Positions 49,868-59,716 of a stretch of DNA of 64,000 nt are shown here, piece by piece. A model generated the notes under the pieces. That model was not told the DNA's origin. It did no database searches and was given only the letters and a program-made list of their open reading frames with translations. The stretch's first letter is position 1, and every line of letters starts with the position of its first letter. The position numbers and the translations under genes are program-made. Source of the stretch: Sphingomonas sp. R647 (lineage in GTDB: Bacteria > Pseudomonadota > Alphaproteobacteria > Sphingomonadales > Sphingomonadaceae); assembly GCF_020177055.1 (NCBI RefSeq), contig NZ_JAIQXT010000005.1, positions 372,001 to 436,000 on the forward strand, given 5' to 3'.

Positions 49868-51433
49868 ATGAATCTCGTCAAGGCACTCGGGTCGATCGGC
49901 GGGTTGACGCTCGTCAGCCGGGTGCTGGGGCTGGTCCGCGATTCGCTGTTCGCCCGCTATGTCGGCGCGAGCTTCGCGTCCGACGCCTTCCTGATCGCTT
50001 TTCGCCTGCCCAACCTCTTCCGCGCGCTGTTCGCCGAAGGGGCATTCAGCGCCGCGTTCGTCCCGATGTTCAGCAAGAAGGTCGGCGAAGCCGGCGGCGA
50101 CACCAAACCGGCGCTGTCCTTTGCTGAAGAGGCGCTGTCGGTCCTCTTGCCGCTCCTGATCCTGATCACCGCGGTGATGGAGATCGCCGCCTTTCCGGTG
50201 GTGTGGGCGCTGTCGGGCGGGTTCAACGACGCAAGTGCCGGCGAATTCGCCTATGCGGTCGAACTGTCGCGGATCACCTTCCCCTATCTGCTGCTGATCA
50301 GCCTCGTCTCGCTGCTCGGCGGCATCCTCAATTCGCTCAACAAATTCTGGGTCAATGCCGCCGCGCCGATCCTGCTCAACGCGACGCTGATCGTCGCGTT
50401 GCTGTTCTTCCATGCCGACGAGACGCTGCTGACCGCGCGCAATCAGGCGATTGCCGTCACCGTCTCGGGCGTGCTCCAGCTGTTATGGTTGATCCTCGCC
50501 TGTCGCGCTGCTGGCGTGAAGCTGAAGCTGCGCCTCCCGCGCCTGACCCCGGACGTAAAGAAGCTGCTCAAGCTGATCGGCCCGGCGGCGGCGGGTGCGG
50601 GCGCGTATCAGATCAACCTCGTCATCTCGACCGCACTCGCCGCCAGCCTGCTGGTCGAGGGGTCGGTGTCGTACATCTATTATGCCGACCGGCTGAACCA
50701 GCTCCCGCTCGGGCTGATCGGCATCGGGCTTGGCACCGTGCTGCTCCCGACCATCGCGCGTCAGCTGGGTGCGGGGAATGACGGCGCGGCGATGCACACG
50801 CAGAATCGCGGGATGGAGCTGGCGCTGTTCCTCACCCTCCCCGCCACCGTCGCGCTGGTCGTGTGCGGGGTGCCGATCGTCGCGGCGCTGTTCCAGCATG
50901 GCGCCTTCACGCCCGAGGACAGCCGCGCGACGGCCCAAGCGCTCGCCGCCTTCTCGGTCGGCCTGCCCGCGTACATTCTGGTCAAGGTGCTCACCCCGGG
51001 CTTCTATGCGCGGTCGGATACCAAGACGCCGGTGCGCTATGCGATGATTTCGATCGGCATCAATCTGGTGCTCAACCTCGCCCTGATCGTCCCGCTCAAA
51101 CATATGGGCCCGCCGCTCGCCACCGCGATTGCCGCCTGGGTCAATGTCGCGTTGCTCTACCGCACGCTCGTCAAGCGCGGCCATTTCGACGCCGACCCGC
51201 AATTGCGCCGCCGCGTGTGGCGACTGGTCGGTGCGGCAGTGGCGATGGGCGCGGTGATGTTCTTCCTCAACGACCTGTTCACACCCTATACCAGCGGCAC
51301 CTGGACGATCCGCACCGGCGCAATGATGGTGCTGGTCGGCGCAGGCTGCATCGTCTACGCCGCCGCCTGTTTCGCAACCGGCGCGTTCCGGCCGAGCGAC
51401 ATCAAGTCGCTGGTCCGCCGTAAAGCCACCTGA
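49868..51433 (+). CDS. murJ: Lipid II flippase MurJ, 521 aa
   Basis: Moves lipid II across the inner membrane for peptidoglycan synthesis. [34 protein letters not shown] and [20 protein letters not shown] (in parts) are the MurJ signature, and the rest shows about 14 membrane helices. The conserved Arg and Asp of the central cavity are present. Followed 17 bases later by trpS. Confidence 0.95.
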   Translation: MNLVKALGSIGGLTLVSRVLGLVRDSLFARYVGASFASDAFLIAFRLPNLFRALFAEGAFSAAFVPMFSKKVGEAGGDTKPALSFAEEALSVLLPLLILITAVMEIAAFPVVWALSGGFNDASAGEFAYAVELSRITFPYLLLISLVSLLGGILNSLNKFWVNAAAPILLNATLIVALLFFHADETLLTARNQAIAVTVSGVLQLLWLILACRAAGVKLKLRLPRLTPDVKKLLKLIGPAAAGAGAYQINLVISTALAASLLVEGSVSYIYYADRLNQLPLGLIGIGLGTVLLPTIARQLGAGNDGAAMHTQNRGMELALFLTLPATVALVVCGVPIVAALFQHGAFTPEDSRATAQALAAFSVGLPAYILVKVLTPGFYARSDTKTPVRYAMISIGINLVLNLALIVPLKHMGPPLATAIAAWVNVALLYRTLVKRGHFDADPQLRRRVWRLVGAAVAMGAVMFFLNDLFTPYTSGTWTIRTGAMMVLVGAGCIVYAAACFATGAFRPSDIKSLVRRKAT

Positions 51434-51450
51434 ACCTTGGACACCTGAAC

Positions 51451-52461
51451 ATGCGCGTCGTTTCCGGCATCAAACCCACCGGCAATCTCCACCTCGGCAA
51501 CTATCTCGGCGCGATCAAGCAATGGGTGGGCATGCAGGCGGAGGTCGAGGCGGCGGGCGGCGAGTCGATGTACTTCATTGCCGACCTCCACGCGCTGACC
51601 GAATGGAGCGAGCCCGCCGCAATCACCGACAGCACGTTTGAAGTGACCGCCGCGATGATCGCCAGCGGCATCGATCCATCGCGCTCGATCCTGTTCAACC
51701 AGGCCCGCGTCCCCGCGCACAGCGAGCTCGCCTGGTTGCTCAACAATGTCGCCCGCGTCGGCTGGCTCAACCGCATGACCCAGTTCAAGGACAAGGCGGG
51801 CAAGAACCGTGAGGGCGCGAGCGTCGGCCTGTACGATTACCCCGTGCTGATGGCCGCCGACGTCCTGCTCTATCGCGCGACGCATGTGCCCGTCGGCGAG
51901 GATCAGAAGCAGCATCTCGAGCTGGCGCGCGACATCGCCGCCAAGTTCAACCTCGACTACAAGACCGACCTGCTGCTCGAGCCCGAACCGCTGATCAGCA
52001 AGGCCGCGCCGCGCATCATGTCGCTGCGCGATGCGACGCAGAAAATGTCCAAGTCGAACCCGTCCGAAGCGGCGCGGATCAATCTGGTCGATGACGACGA
52101 CGCGATCGCCCAAAAATTCCGCAAGGCCAAGACCGACCCCGAACCGATGGGCGAGACCCTGGAATCGCTCAAGGACAGGCCGGAAGCGAAGAACCTCGTC
52201 ACCATCTTCGCCGCGCTCGCCGACCGCACGCCTGACGATGTCGTCGCCGAATATGCCGGGCAAGGGTTCGGCAGCTTCAAGCCCGCCCTCGCCGACCTCG
52301 CCGTCGCGAAACTCGGCCCGATCCGCGACGAGATGGTCCGCCTGATCGCCGACAAGGGCGCGGTCGATGCCGAACTGCGCAAGGGGGCAGAACGCGCCGC
52401 CACCCTCGCCGCACCGCTGCTGCGCGACGTGCAACAGGCGATGGGGCTACGCATCGGCTGA
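51451..52461 (+). CDS. trpS: Tryptophan-tRNA ligase, 336 aa
   Basis: Class I aminoacyl-tRNA synthetase. [18 protein letters not shown] contains the HIGH-type motif (HLGN), [16 protein letters not shown] lines the Trp pocket, and KMSKSNPSE is the KMSKS loop. Full length and close to murJ, probably one transcript. Confidence 0.96.
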   Translation: MRVVSGIKPTGNLHLGNYLGAIKQWVGMQAEVEAAGGESMYFIADLHALTEWSEPAAITDSTFEVTAAMIASGIDPSRSILFNQARVPAHSELAWLLNNVARVGWLNRMTQFKDKAGKNREGASVGLYDYPVLMAADVLLYRATHVPVGEDQKQHLELARDIAAKFNLDYKTDLLLEPEPLISKAAPRIMSLRDATQKMSKSNPSEAARINLVDDDDAIAQKFRKAKTDPEPMGETLESLKDRPEAKNLVTIFAALADRTPDDVVAEYAGQGFGSFKPALADLAVAKLGPIRDEMVRLIADKGAVDAELRKGAERAATLAAPLLRDVQQAMGLRIG

Positions 52462-52508
52462 CAGGCTTTGTCTCTGGCGCATGCGCGGCGCGGTGATAGT
52501 CTGGCAGC

Positions 52509-54092
52509 ATGCATGCGCTTCTCCCCCTGCTGCTGCTGGCTACGCCAACCTTCGCCGCCGAGCGCGCGCCCGTGCCCGCCCGCGCGACGCTCGCCCAGCT
52601 TGAGGCGGCGCATGATCGCTGCAAGGCGGCGACGCCCAACGGCGACCGCTGCCTCGACCTGCAACTCGCGCTCGCCCGCGCGCTGATCCCGACCGACCCC
52701 GATCGCGCCGCAAAGATCGCCGATCGCGCGCGGCTGGACCTTAATTGGGTGTTCAATGCCGTCTCAACGCGGCTTCGACCGCTTCACGACAAGGTGGACG
52801 CCGGCACGATCACGCCCGCCGAGCAGGCCGTGATCGACCGCGCCGGCAAGGAAATCGCGCCGCTCTGGCTCGAAATGGCCGATGTCAACGAGATTGAGGG
52901 CGATGCCGGCGTGCGCGGCGGCACCGCATTTTACCGCGCATCGGCCAGCCGCTTCCTCACCGCCGTGTCGATCCGGCGCAATAGCGGCACGACTCCCGCC
53001 CATGCCCGCGCGCAGTTCCGCGCCGCGGCCAAGCAGATCGATTCCTACATCGATTCACCCGGCATCGCCGAGGCACTGCCCGTGGCGCGACAGGCGCTGA
53101 TCGATGTGACCGCCGCGTTCGGTGCGAATGATCCGGCGACGGCGCGGATCGTGCTGTCGCTCGCCGACGTGCTCACCGGAATGGGCCAGACGGCGGAGGC
53201 CGAACCGCTCTACGATCGCGCACTCGCGGGGCTGGCGACGCAGCCACCCGAAGTGCTGCTCGACGCCCGCGCGCGCAAGGCCCGGTTCCTCGCCGTCCTC
53301 GACCGCAGCGAAGCCGCCGAACAGCTGCACCGCGCAGTGGTGGCCGACTTGCTCAAGACCAAGGCCGATCCCGATCGCATCGCCCGCGCCTATATCGACC
53401 TCGCCCCGCTCGTCGCGCCCAGCGAAGGGCTAACGCTCGCCAGCGCCGCGATCACGCTGCGCCAAGAGCAATTCGGCGCGCAGCATGTGCAGACCGCGCG
53501 CGCAAAGGTCGCCTATGCGCGCCTGCTCGACCAGTATCGCCGACCCGGTGAGTCCGCCCAGCTATGGCGCGAGGCGATTCCGGTGTTGGAACGGCATCTT
53601 CAGCTGACGCACCCGGAAACCGCCACCGCCTATCTCGACTGGGGCTACACATTGCTCTCGCTCGGCGATCTTCCCGCTGCCGAAGCCACCTTCGCCACCG
53701 CGCGCAAGTCGCTGATTCAAGCGTTCGGCAAGCGCCACCCGCTGACCGGCCGCGCGATGATGTACGAGTCGGTGGTGATGATGCGTCTGGGCAAGGGCGA
53801 CTGGCTCGGGCTGATGCGCGCGGCGGTCGATATCGTGCGCGAGACCCGCCCGGCGACGCATATGGAGCGGGTTCAGGCCGAACTCGCCTATGCCGGGATC
53901 CTGCTCTACGCGCAGGGCGACGCCGCCGGAGCGCTCGCCCAGTTGCGCATCGTCACCCGCGCAGGCCTCGACCGCTCCGCCGCCTATCGCGATTTCGGCA
54001 GCCGGGCGCAGAAGGAACTGCGCGATTTCGGCGGCATCTTCGCGCTTCAGGTCCGCGCCGCCTGGGACACGGCGGCGCAACAGAAACGCTAG
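52509..54092 (+). CDS. Exported TPR-repeat protein, 527 aa
   Basis: Signal peptide (MHALLPLLLLATPTFAA) then helical repeats of the tetratricopeptide kind, clearest in GQTAEAEPLYDRALAGLA, PGESAQLWREAIPVLERHL and LGDLPAAEATFATARKSLI. It is a probable protein-interaction scaffold in the periplasm. No partner is visible. Its stop overlaps the convergent gshA stop by four bases. Confidence 0.8.
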   Translation: MHALLPLLLLATPTFAAERAPVPARATLAQLEAAHDRCKAATPNGDRCLDLQLALARALIPTDPDRAAKIADRARLDLNWVFNAVSTRLRPLHDKVDAGTITPAEQAVIDRAGKEIAPLWLEMADVNEIEGDAGVRGGTAFYRASASRFLTAVSIRRNSGTTPAHARAQFRAAAKQIDSYIDSPGIAEALPVARQALIDVTAAFGANDPATARIVLSLADVLTGMGQTAEAEPLYDRALAGLATQPPEVLLDARARKARFLAVLDRSEAAEQLHRAVVADLLKTKADPDRIARAYIDLAPLVAPSEGLTLASAAITLRQEQFGAQHVQTARAKVAYARLLDQYRRPGESAQLWREAIPVLERHLQLTHPETATAYLDWGYTLLSLGDLPAAEATFATARKSLIQAFGKRHPLTGRAMMYESVVMMRLGKGDWLGLMRAAVDIVRETRPATHMERVQAELAYAGILLYAQGDAAGALAQLRIVTRAGLDRSAAYRDFGSRAQKELRDFGGIFALQVRAAWDTAAQQKR

Positions 54093-55462
54093 AACTTCGT
54101 CTCTGCGTAAATCTGCGAAACATCGCCCTGCCACTCGCCATGGTAGCGGTCGAGCAGCAGCTCCGCCGGCACCTTGCCGCTCCGCACGATCTCACGCAGC
54201 GGGTCGAGGAAGCCATTCTCGCTGTCCCCCGCCGAATTGAGCCGCGCACGCGCGGTCAGCCCAGCCCCGGCGATGTCGATCACCTGCCCCGCAATATCGC
54301 GCAACGTCCCGCCACCCGGCAGCGGCGCGTCGAGGCCAAGCCGGGGGACGCTGTCGCGCAGCTCCTGCCGCCCGGCCATGTCCCAGTCCTTGACCAGATC
54401 CCATGCCGCATCGAGCGCGCCCTGGTTATAGAGCAGCCCGACCCAGAACGCCGGCAGCGCACAGATCCGACCCCACGGCCCACCATCGGCGCCGCGCATC
54501 TCGAGGAAGGTCTTCAGCCGCACTTCGGGGAAGGCGGTCGACAGATGATCGGCCCAGTCGTCGATCGTCGGCTTCTCGCCCGGCAGGACCGACAGCTCGC
54601 CCTTGAGGAAGTCGCGGAAGCTTAAGCCAGCCGCGTCAATGTAACGCCCCTCGCGATAGACAAAGTACATCGGCACATCGAGCGCATAGTCGGCATAGCG
54701 CTCGTACCCGAACCCATCCTCGAACACGAACGGCAGCATGCCGGTGCGGTGCGGATCGGTGTCCGACCAGATATGCGAGCGATAGGACAGCATGCCATTC
54801 GGCTTGCCTTCGGTGAACGGCGAATTGGCGAACAGCGCGGTCGCCAGCGGCTGCAGCGCAAGCCCGACGCGGAACTTCTGCGCCATGTCCGCCTCGCTCG
54901 AATAATCGAGGTTCACCTGAATCGTGCAGGTGCGCAGCATCATGTCGAGGCCGAGGGTGCCGACACGCGGCATATGGTTCAGCATGATGCCGTACCGCCC
55001 CTTGGGCATGATCGGCAGCTCGGCGCGCGTCTTGTCCGGCCACATGCCAAGGCCAAGGAAGCCGATGCCCAGCTTCTCGCCCACCGCCTTGACCTGCTCC
55101 AGATGGCGGCCCGTCTCGGCGCACGTCTGATGCAGATTGTCGAGCGGTGCGCCCGAAAGCTCCAGCTGCCCCGCCGGCTCCAGGCTGACATTGCCGTCCG
55201 GCCCGGCCAGCGCGATCACGTTGCCGCCCTCTTCGACCGGCGACCAGCCAAATTGCGTCAGTTCGGCGAGCAGGTCGCGGATCCCGCCGGGCTCGTCATA
55301 GCTCGGCGCGTGATTGTCCTTGGTGGCATAGACGAACTTCTCATGCTCGGTGCCGATGCGCCAGCGCTCCGCCGGCTTCTCGCCCCCGGCGAAATAATCG
55401 AGGAGCGCCTGACGGCTCTCGATGACAGGCGCGTTGCTGTTTGAAACCGTCTTTGTGCTCAT
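54089..55462 (-). CDS. gshA: Glutamate-cysteine ligase, class 2 (plant/alphaproteobacterial type), 457 aa
   Basis: First step of glutathione synthesis. WRIGTEHEKFVY, GNVSLEPAGQLELSGAP and MPKGRYGIMLNHMPRVG are diagnostic for this class, and TIQVNLDYSSEADMAQKFR follows. The start at ATG 55462 (MSTKTV) is preferred over an ATG three codons earlier; neither has a strong ribosome binding site. Length is typical. Confidence 0.94.
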   Translation of the reverse strand: MSTKTVSNSNAPVIESRQALLDYFAGGEKPAERWRIGTEHEKFVYATKDNHAPSYDEPGGIRDLLAELTQFGWSPVEEGGNVIALAGPDGNVSLEPAGQLELSGAPLDNLHQTCAETGRHLEQVKAVGEKLGIGFLGLGMWPDKTRAELPIMPKGRYGIMLNHMPRVGTLGLDMMLRTCTIQVNLDYSSEADMAQKFRVGLALQPLATALFANSPFTEGKPNGMLSYRSHIWSDTDPHRTGMLPFVFEDGFGYERYADYALDVPMYFVYREGRYIDAAGLSFRDFLKGELSVLPGEKPTIDDWADHLSTAFPEVRLKTFLEMRGADGGPWGRICALPAFWVGLLYNQGALDAAWDLVKDWDMAGRQELRDSVPRLGLDAPLPGGGTLRDIAGQVIDIAGAGLTARARLNSAGDSENGFLDPLREIVRSGKVPAELLLDRYHGEWQGDVSQIYAETKF

Positions 55463-55711
55463 CGCGCGCATTTAGGCGCGCGAAACGATCTGCGAAAGGG
55501 GGGATGAAACACCCAAATCGGGATGGGAGATGCGGCGGTTGAACTGCCTGCTGTCCCGCGCTTCTTCCATGACGCCATTAACCTGGCCCCGCCCCTCTTA
55601 GCGGCCGCTCACGAACGGCAGCTATCAGGATAAGGGGCGGTGGCGCCAAAGGTCCACAAATGGGTGGGAAGCGGTCCTTGCTGCGGTGCTGGCAGGTAGA
55701 TATTCTACGTT
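55463..55711. other. Gene-free gap with one copy of an intergenic repeat
   Basis: Contains TGGGTGGGAAGCGGTCC (55661-55677), repeated with one change at 55982-55998. Nothing else was identified. Confidence 0.5.
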
Positions 55712-55998
55712 ATGGCTGGTTATCCTAACCCCAATTCCGATTTAGAGCGCTTTCTACTCGCTCTCGATACATGGGCGGCAAATGACCGAGTAGCCTCAGT
55801 AACTTGTGACCGATGCCGCTCTCTAATCGCCTTCCGGCAAGAGGGCACAACGACATGGCACCAGTGCGAGTGTGGCAAGTTCGACGGAGTTCTACGAGGG
55901 CTTTAGCGGACATCCGCAATGGCGTCGTTTGCGGCCCGTCCGCTATCGGGATGGCGGTAACAGCGCCGCAACGGCGGAAACTGGGTGGAAAGCGGTCC
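55661..55998. repeat. 17-bp direct repeat flanking a small gene
   Basis: TGGGTGGGAAGCGGTCC at 55661-55677 and TGGGTGGAAAGCGGTCC at 55982-55998 differ by one base. They frame the 64-residue zinc-ribbon-like gene, with a short tail on each side. Confidence 0.55.
55712..55906 (+). CDS. Small zinc-ribbon-like protein, 64 aa
   Basis: Two cysteine pairs, CDRC at about residues 32-35 and CECG at about 52-55, with a spacing that fits a small zinc ribbon. The rest is acidic and helical at the N-terminus (NSDLERFLLALDTWAAND). No family recognised. Base composition is less GC-rich than the neighbours, suggesting transfer. The ribosome binding site is weak (GGCAGGTAG about 12 bases before). Confidence 0.55.
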   Translation: MAGYPNPNSDLERFLLALDTWAANDRVASVTCDRCRSLIAFRQEGTTTWHQCECGKFDGVLRGL

Positions 55999-56003
55999 GG
56001 CAG

Positions 56004-56252
56004 CTATTCCGATGGCCACATAAGGGATGCCGCCTTCCTGAGAAGTCCTTGCGTCTCTTCCAGCGGCGTAAGCTCCAAATCAGACAGAGCATCGAGCAAG
56101 TGATCGTGCGCCAAGCCGAACTCGTTATTGCTGAGGAAATCGGTCACAATCTCCACTTGCTCGGACCCGAGTCTACCGCGCTCCCGTTCAAGCGCGTTGG
56201 TCAGAATTATTCGCAGCTTTCGCCAAAGCAGGACATATTTGAGGGCGTTCAT
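56004..56252 (-). CDS. Small helical protein, possibly MafI-like immunity protein, 82 aa
   Basis: VEIVTDFLSNNEFGLAHDHLL followed by an acidic helix resembles MafI-family immunity proteins, which protect against polymorphic toxins. No toxin gene is next to it, so it could be an orphan. The coding region is low in GC compared with the core. The assignment is from a short pattern and could be wrong. Confidence 0.45.
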   Translation of the reverse strand: MNALKYVLLWRKLRIILTNALERERGRLGSEQVEIVTDFLSNNEFGLAHDHLLDALSDLELTPLEETQGLLRKAASLMWPSE

Positions 56253-56330
56253 TGCCCTTCTTTATGCGCTCTTCGCAAAGGGCGGCAACTGGGTCGTTTA
56301 CCTCAGGCCGCTGTTCGCTACACTGACACT

Positions 56331-56401
56331 GCTGACGTAGCTCAATCGGCTGGAGCAACGGTCACAACCGGAGGTTGCGGGTTCGAGTCCCTGCCGTCAG
56401 C
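56331..56401 (+). tRNA. tRNA-Thr-like gene with shortened anticodon arm (probable pseudo-tRNA)
   Basis: The acceptor arms GCTGACG and CGTCAGC pair fully, as in tRNA-Thr. The D-arm GCTC/GAGC and T-arm with GGTTCGAGTCC are normal apart from an eight-base T-loop. Between D- and T-arm there are only 20 bases, where 22-23 is the minimum, and the only stem there is CGGT/ACCG around CACA. No seven-base anticodon loop with U33 can be drawn. It is 71 bases long without CCA. It may be a decayed tRNA or an unusual tRNA-like RNA. Confidence 0.55.
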
Positions 56402-56508
56402 GATGTCCCCAACGGGGTCGTCAGCCGACAGACGGTTTTTGGCGACAGACTGCCCTAATCCGACTGTGCGTTACCGTGCGCGGTCCACCCTGGCACTTGC
56501 TTAAACGC

Positions 56509-57252
56509 TCACCAATCCCCCACCGCGCCCATCCACAGGCTCACCGCCGCCGCCGCCGCGGTCTCCGCGCGCAGAATCCGCGGGCCGAGTGAAATTCCGA
56601 CCGCCCCCGGCGTCGCCCGGATCGCGTCGCGTTCCTCGGCGTCGAAGCCACCCTCCGGCCCCACCAGGATCGCCGCCGGGCCGGGATGCGCCTTCATCGC
56701 CTCCAGCGCGGGCGTGCCGCCGGTCTCGTCGGCGAAGAACAGCGTCCGCCCCGCCGGCCAGTCACGCAGCATCGCCGCCAGCTTCACCGGCTCGACCAGT
56801 TCGGGCAGCGCAGTGCGGCCGCATTGCTCCGCCGCCTCGACCATATGCGCGCGCAGCCGGTCGAGGTTCAGCTTGTCTACCACCGCGCGCCGGGTCAGCA
56901 CCGGCGCGACGCGGGCGACGCCCAGCTCGCACGCCTTTTCGACCACCCAGTCGATCCGCCCCTTTTTGATCGGCGCGGCGCACAGCCACAGATCGGGGAC
57001 GGCCTCGCGCTCGCGCAGCTTCTCGCGGATCTCCAGCACCACGTCGCGCTTGCGCACTTCGCTCGCGACGCCCAGCCATTCGCCGGTCGCGTCGTCGAAC
57101 AGCTTTACCGGGTCGCCGACCTTCAACCGCATCACGCTGGCGAGATAATGGCCCTGCTGGCCATCGATGCGGCGATGCTCGCCCTGCGTCAGCGCGGGTT
57201 CGACGAACAGGCGCGGGGTGGATTGCGGCGGCCAGGCGGGGGTGGCGATCAT
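56509..57252 (-). CDS. rsmE: 16S rRNA m3U1498 methyltransferase RsmE, 247 aa
   Basis: SPOUT-class RNA methyltransferase. An N-terminal PUA-like domain (HYLASVMRLKVGDPVKLFD) is followed by the knot: KGRIDWVVEKACELGVARV, AILVGPEGGFDAEERDAI and ISLGPRILRAETAAAAAV. Full length. Divergent from ubiA with 168 bases between. Confidence 0.95.
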   Translation of the reverse strand: MIATPAWPPQSTPRLFVEPALTQGEHRRIDGQQGHYLASVMRLKVGDPVKLFDDATGEWLGVASEVRKRDVVLEIREKLREREAVPDLWLCAAPIKKGRIDWVVEKACELGVARVAPVLTRRAVVDKLNLDRLRAHMVEAAEQCGRTALPELVEPVKLAAMLRDWPAGRTLFFADETGGTPALEAMKAHPGPAAILVGPEGGFDAEERDAIRATPGAVGISLGPRILRAETAAAAAVSLWMGAVGDW

Positions 57253-57393
57253 GGCCGAGCCTTATCGCGACCCAAATGGTTCGTCACCCGGCGTCTTTTC
57301 GCTGTCCTACAAGCGGCCCGATGTGGCAGCAGGAGGCATGACCGAAACGGCCCCCGCCCCCTGCCTGACACCGCGCATGACAACCCATGTTTT

Positions 57394-57417
57394 TTGTCAG
57401 TTTCGTTGTCAGTTTCG
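57394..57417. repeat. 12-bp tandem repeat before ubiA
   Basis: TTGTCAGTTTCG occurs twice in direct succession, ending three bases before the ubiA ATG. It occupies the ribosome binding site region, so no normal Shine-Dalgarno is seen for ubiA. Confidence 0.6.
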
Positions 57418-57420
57418 CGC

Positions 57421-58338
57421 ATGACTGACCCCGCACAGATCGTCCCCGATACCGAACATCGCGGCCTGATGGCGCTGCTGCCCGCCGCCGCGCGCCCCTA
57501 CGCCCTGCTCGCCCGGTTCGACCGGCCGATCGGCTGGTGGCTGCTGTTCTGGCCCGGCGCCTGGGCAATCGCCCTCTCCGGTGGCGCGGTCGAGCGGTGG
57601 GACCTGATCCTCTGGTTCCTGCTCGGTAGCATCGCAATGCGCGGCGCGGGGTGCGTCTATAACGACATTGTCGACCGCGACCTCGACCGTCAGGTCGCCC
57701 GCACCCGCAGCCGCCCGCTGGCCAGCGGCGCGGTGAGCCTGAAGGCCGCGTGGCTGTGGCTCGGCTTCCTGTGCCTGATCGGCCTCGTCGTGCTGGTCCA
57801 GCTCAACCCCTTCGCCGCCGGGATCGCCGTCGCCAGCCTCGCGCTGGTCGCCGCCTATCCCTTCATGAAGCGGATTACCTGGTGGCCACAGGCATGGCTC
57901 GGCCTCGTCTTCTCATGGGCCGCCTTGGTCGGCTGGGCGGCGGTCGCGCGCGAACTCCCCCTGCCCGGCTTGCTGCTCTATGCCGGGTGCATCGTCTGGG
58001 TGATCGGCTACGACACGATCTACGCGCTGCAGGATGTCGAGGACGATGCGCTGGTCGGCGTCCGGTCCTCCGCCCGCCGTCTGGGCAGCAATGTAAAGTT
58101 CGGGGTCGCCATCTTCTACGCCCTCGCCCTCGGTCTGTGGGGCGCGGCTTTGTGGCAGGTCCGCCCCGACCCGCTCGTCCTCGCCGCGCTCGCCCCGATG
58201 GCGCTGCACCTCGTCTGGCAGGTCGTGACGCTGGCCCCCGCCGACGGCGCCAACGCGCTCCATCGCTTCCGCTCGAACCGCAATGCCGGGCTGCTGATGT
58301 TCGCCGCCTGTTTCGTCGTGGGGACCACTGCCTTTTGA
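57421..58338 (+). CDS. ubiA: 4-hydroxybenzoate polyprenyltransferase, 305 aa
   Basis: Membrane enzyme that attaches the isoprenoid tail to 4-hydroxybenzoate in ubiquinone synthesis. The first Asp-rich motif is YNDIVDRDLDRQVARTRSRPL (in parts) and the second is GYDTIYALQDVEDD. About eight membrane helices. ATG 57421 is preferred, as earlier in-frame codons have no family match. Confidence 0.95.
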   Translation: MTDPAQIVPDTEHRGLMALLPAAARPYALLARFDRPIGWWLLFWPGAWAIALSGGAVERWDLILWFLLGSIAMRGAGCVYNDIVDRDLDRQVARTRSRPLASGAVSLKAAWLWLGFLCLIGLVVLVQLNPFAAGIAVASLALVAAYPFMKRITWWPQAWLGLVFSWAALVGWAAVARELPLPGLLLYAGCIVWVIGYDTIYALQDVEDDALVGVRSSARRLGSNVKFGVAIFYALALGLWGAALWQVRPDPLVLAALAPMALHLVWQVVTLAPADGANALHRFRSNRNAGLLMFAACFVVGTTAF

Positions 58339-58369
58339 CCTTCGCCCCTGCACTTCCTAGATCGCGTCG

Positions 58370-59716
58370 ATGCTGACCCCCGATCAAGCCCGCGACCGCG
58401 TCCACGACGCCATTGCCCGCGCCACCCGCGCCGGTGCCGACGCCGCCGATGCGATGCTCTCCGCCGGCGAATCGCTGTCGGTCTCCGTCCGGCTCGACGC
58501 TCTCGAGGATGTCGATCGCGCCGAGCATCTCGAACTCGGCCTGCGCGTCTTCTTCGGCCAGCGTTCGGCGAGCATCTCCACCACCGACCTGACCCCCGCC
58601 GCACTCGACATTCTCGCCGAACGCGCCGTCGCAATGGCGCGCGAAGCCCCCGAGGACGAATGGGCCGGCCTCGCCCCGGCCGAGCGGCTGATGCGCGGCG
58701 ATGTGCCACAACTCGACCTCGACGATGGCGCGCTGGGCGATCCCGCCGCGCTCAAGAAAACCGCCCTCATCGCCGAACGCGCCGCCCGTGCCGTCCCCGG
58801 CGTGACCAACAGCGAAGGCGCGGGTGCCAGCGCCAGCCGCAGCATCTGGGCGCTCGCCACCAGCCACGGCTTTGCCGGAGCCTATGCGTCGTCAAACCAC
58901 AGCATTTCGGCCAGCGTGCTCGCGGGCGACGCCGGCGCGATGGAACGCGATTACGACTATCACAGCGCCCGCCACACCGCCCGGCTTGATTCCGCCGAAG
59001 AGATCGGCCGCCGCGCAGGCGAGCGTGCCGTTGCCCGCGTCGGTGCCGGTCGCGTCCGCGGCGGCGCGATGCCGATCGTCCTCGACCCGCGCGTCGGATC
59101 CAGCCTGCTCGGTCATTTGAGCGGCGCAATCTCGGGCAGCGCGATCACCCGCAAGACCAGCTTCCTGCTCGAAGCGATGGGCACCCGCATTTTCGCGCCG
59201 GGCATCGACATCATTGACGACCCGCACCGCCCCCACGGCCTGCGCTCGCGTCCCTTCGACGGCGAAGGGCTGCCGGTTTCGCCGATGACATTGGTCGCCG
59301 ACGGCATGCTCGAAACCTGGCTGCTCGACAGCGCCGCCGCGCGCCAGCTCGGCCTCGAACCCACCGGCCATGCCGTGCGCGGCGTCGGCGGCGCCCCCAG
59401 CGTCGGCCCAAGCAACCTCTACCTTGCCAATGGCAAGACCCCGGTCGCGTCGCTGATCGCCGACATCGACTATGGCATCTACGTCACCGATCTGATCGGT
59501 CAGGGGATCAACCTCGTCACCGGCGATTATAGCCGCGGCGCGGCGGGCTATCTGATCGAGGGCGGCGTCATCACCACGCCGGTCAGCGAGTTCACCGTCG
59601 CGGGCACGCTGCAATCGATGTTCCGCGAACTGGTCCCCGCCAACGACCTGAACTTCCGCTATGGCATCAACGTGCCCACGCTGCGGATCGACGGGATGAC
59701 GGTGGCCAGTGGCTGA
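58370..59716 (+). CDS. pmbA: TldD/PmbA-family metalloprotease subunit (TldE), 448 aa
   Basis: Subunit of the TldD/TldE zinc protease that matures small peptides such as microcin B17 and degrades unfolded peptides. Family features are MLSAGESLSVSVRLDALEDV, VTNSEGAGASASRS, PIVLDPRVGSSLLGHLSGA and VTGDYSRGAAGYLIEGG. The HExxxH of TldD is absent, which identifies the PmbA/TldE member. Its stop overlaps the next gene start. Confidence 0.93.
   Translation: MLTPDQARDRVHDAIARATRAGADAADAMLSAGESLSVSVRLDALEDVDRAEHLELGLRVFFGQRSASISTTDLTPAALDILAERAVAMAREAPEDEWAGLAPAERLMRGDVPQLDLDDGALGDPAALKKTALIAERAARAVPGVTNSEGAGASASRSIWALATSHGFAGAYASSNHSISASVLAGDAGAMERDYDYHSARHTARLDSAEEIGRRAGERAVARVGAGRVRGGAMPIVLDPRVGSSLLGHLSGAISGSAITRKTSFLLEAMGTRIFAPGIDIIDDPHRPHGLRSRPFDGEGLPVSPMTLVADGMLETWLLDSAAARQLGLEPTGHAVRGVGGAPSVGPSNLYLANGKTPVASLIADIDYGIYVTDLIGQGINLVTGDYSRGAAGYLIEGGVITTPVSEFTVAGTLQSMFRELVPANDLNFRYGINVPTLRIDGMTVASG

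Noticed and set aside
55872..56504. 210-codon plus-strand open frame running over the small minus-strand gene and the tRNA-like gene
   Set aside because: It crosses a structural RNA-like sequence and repeats and has no protein-like pattern.
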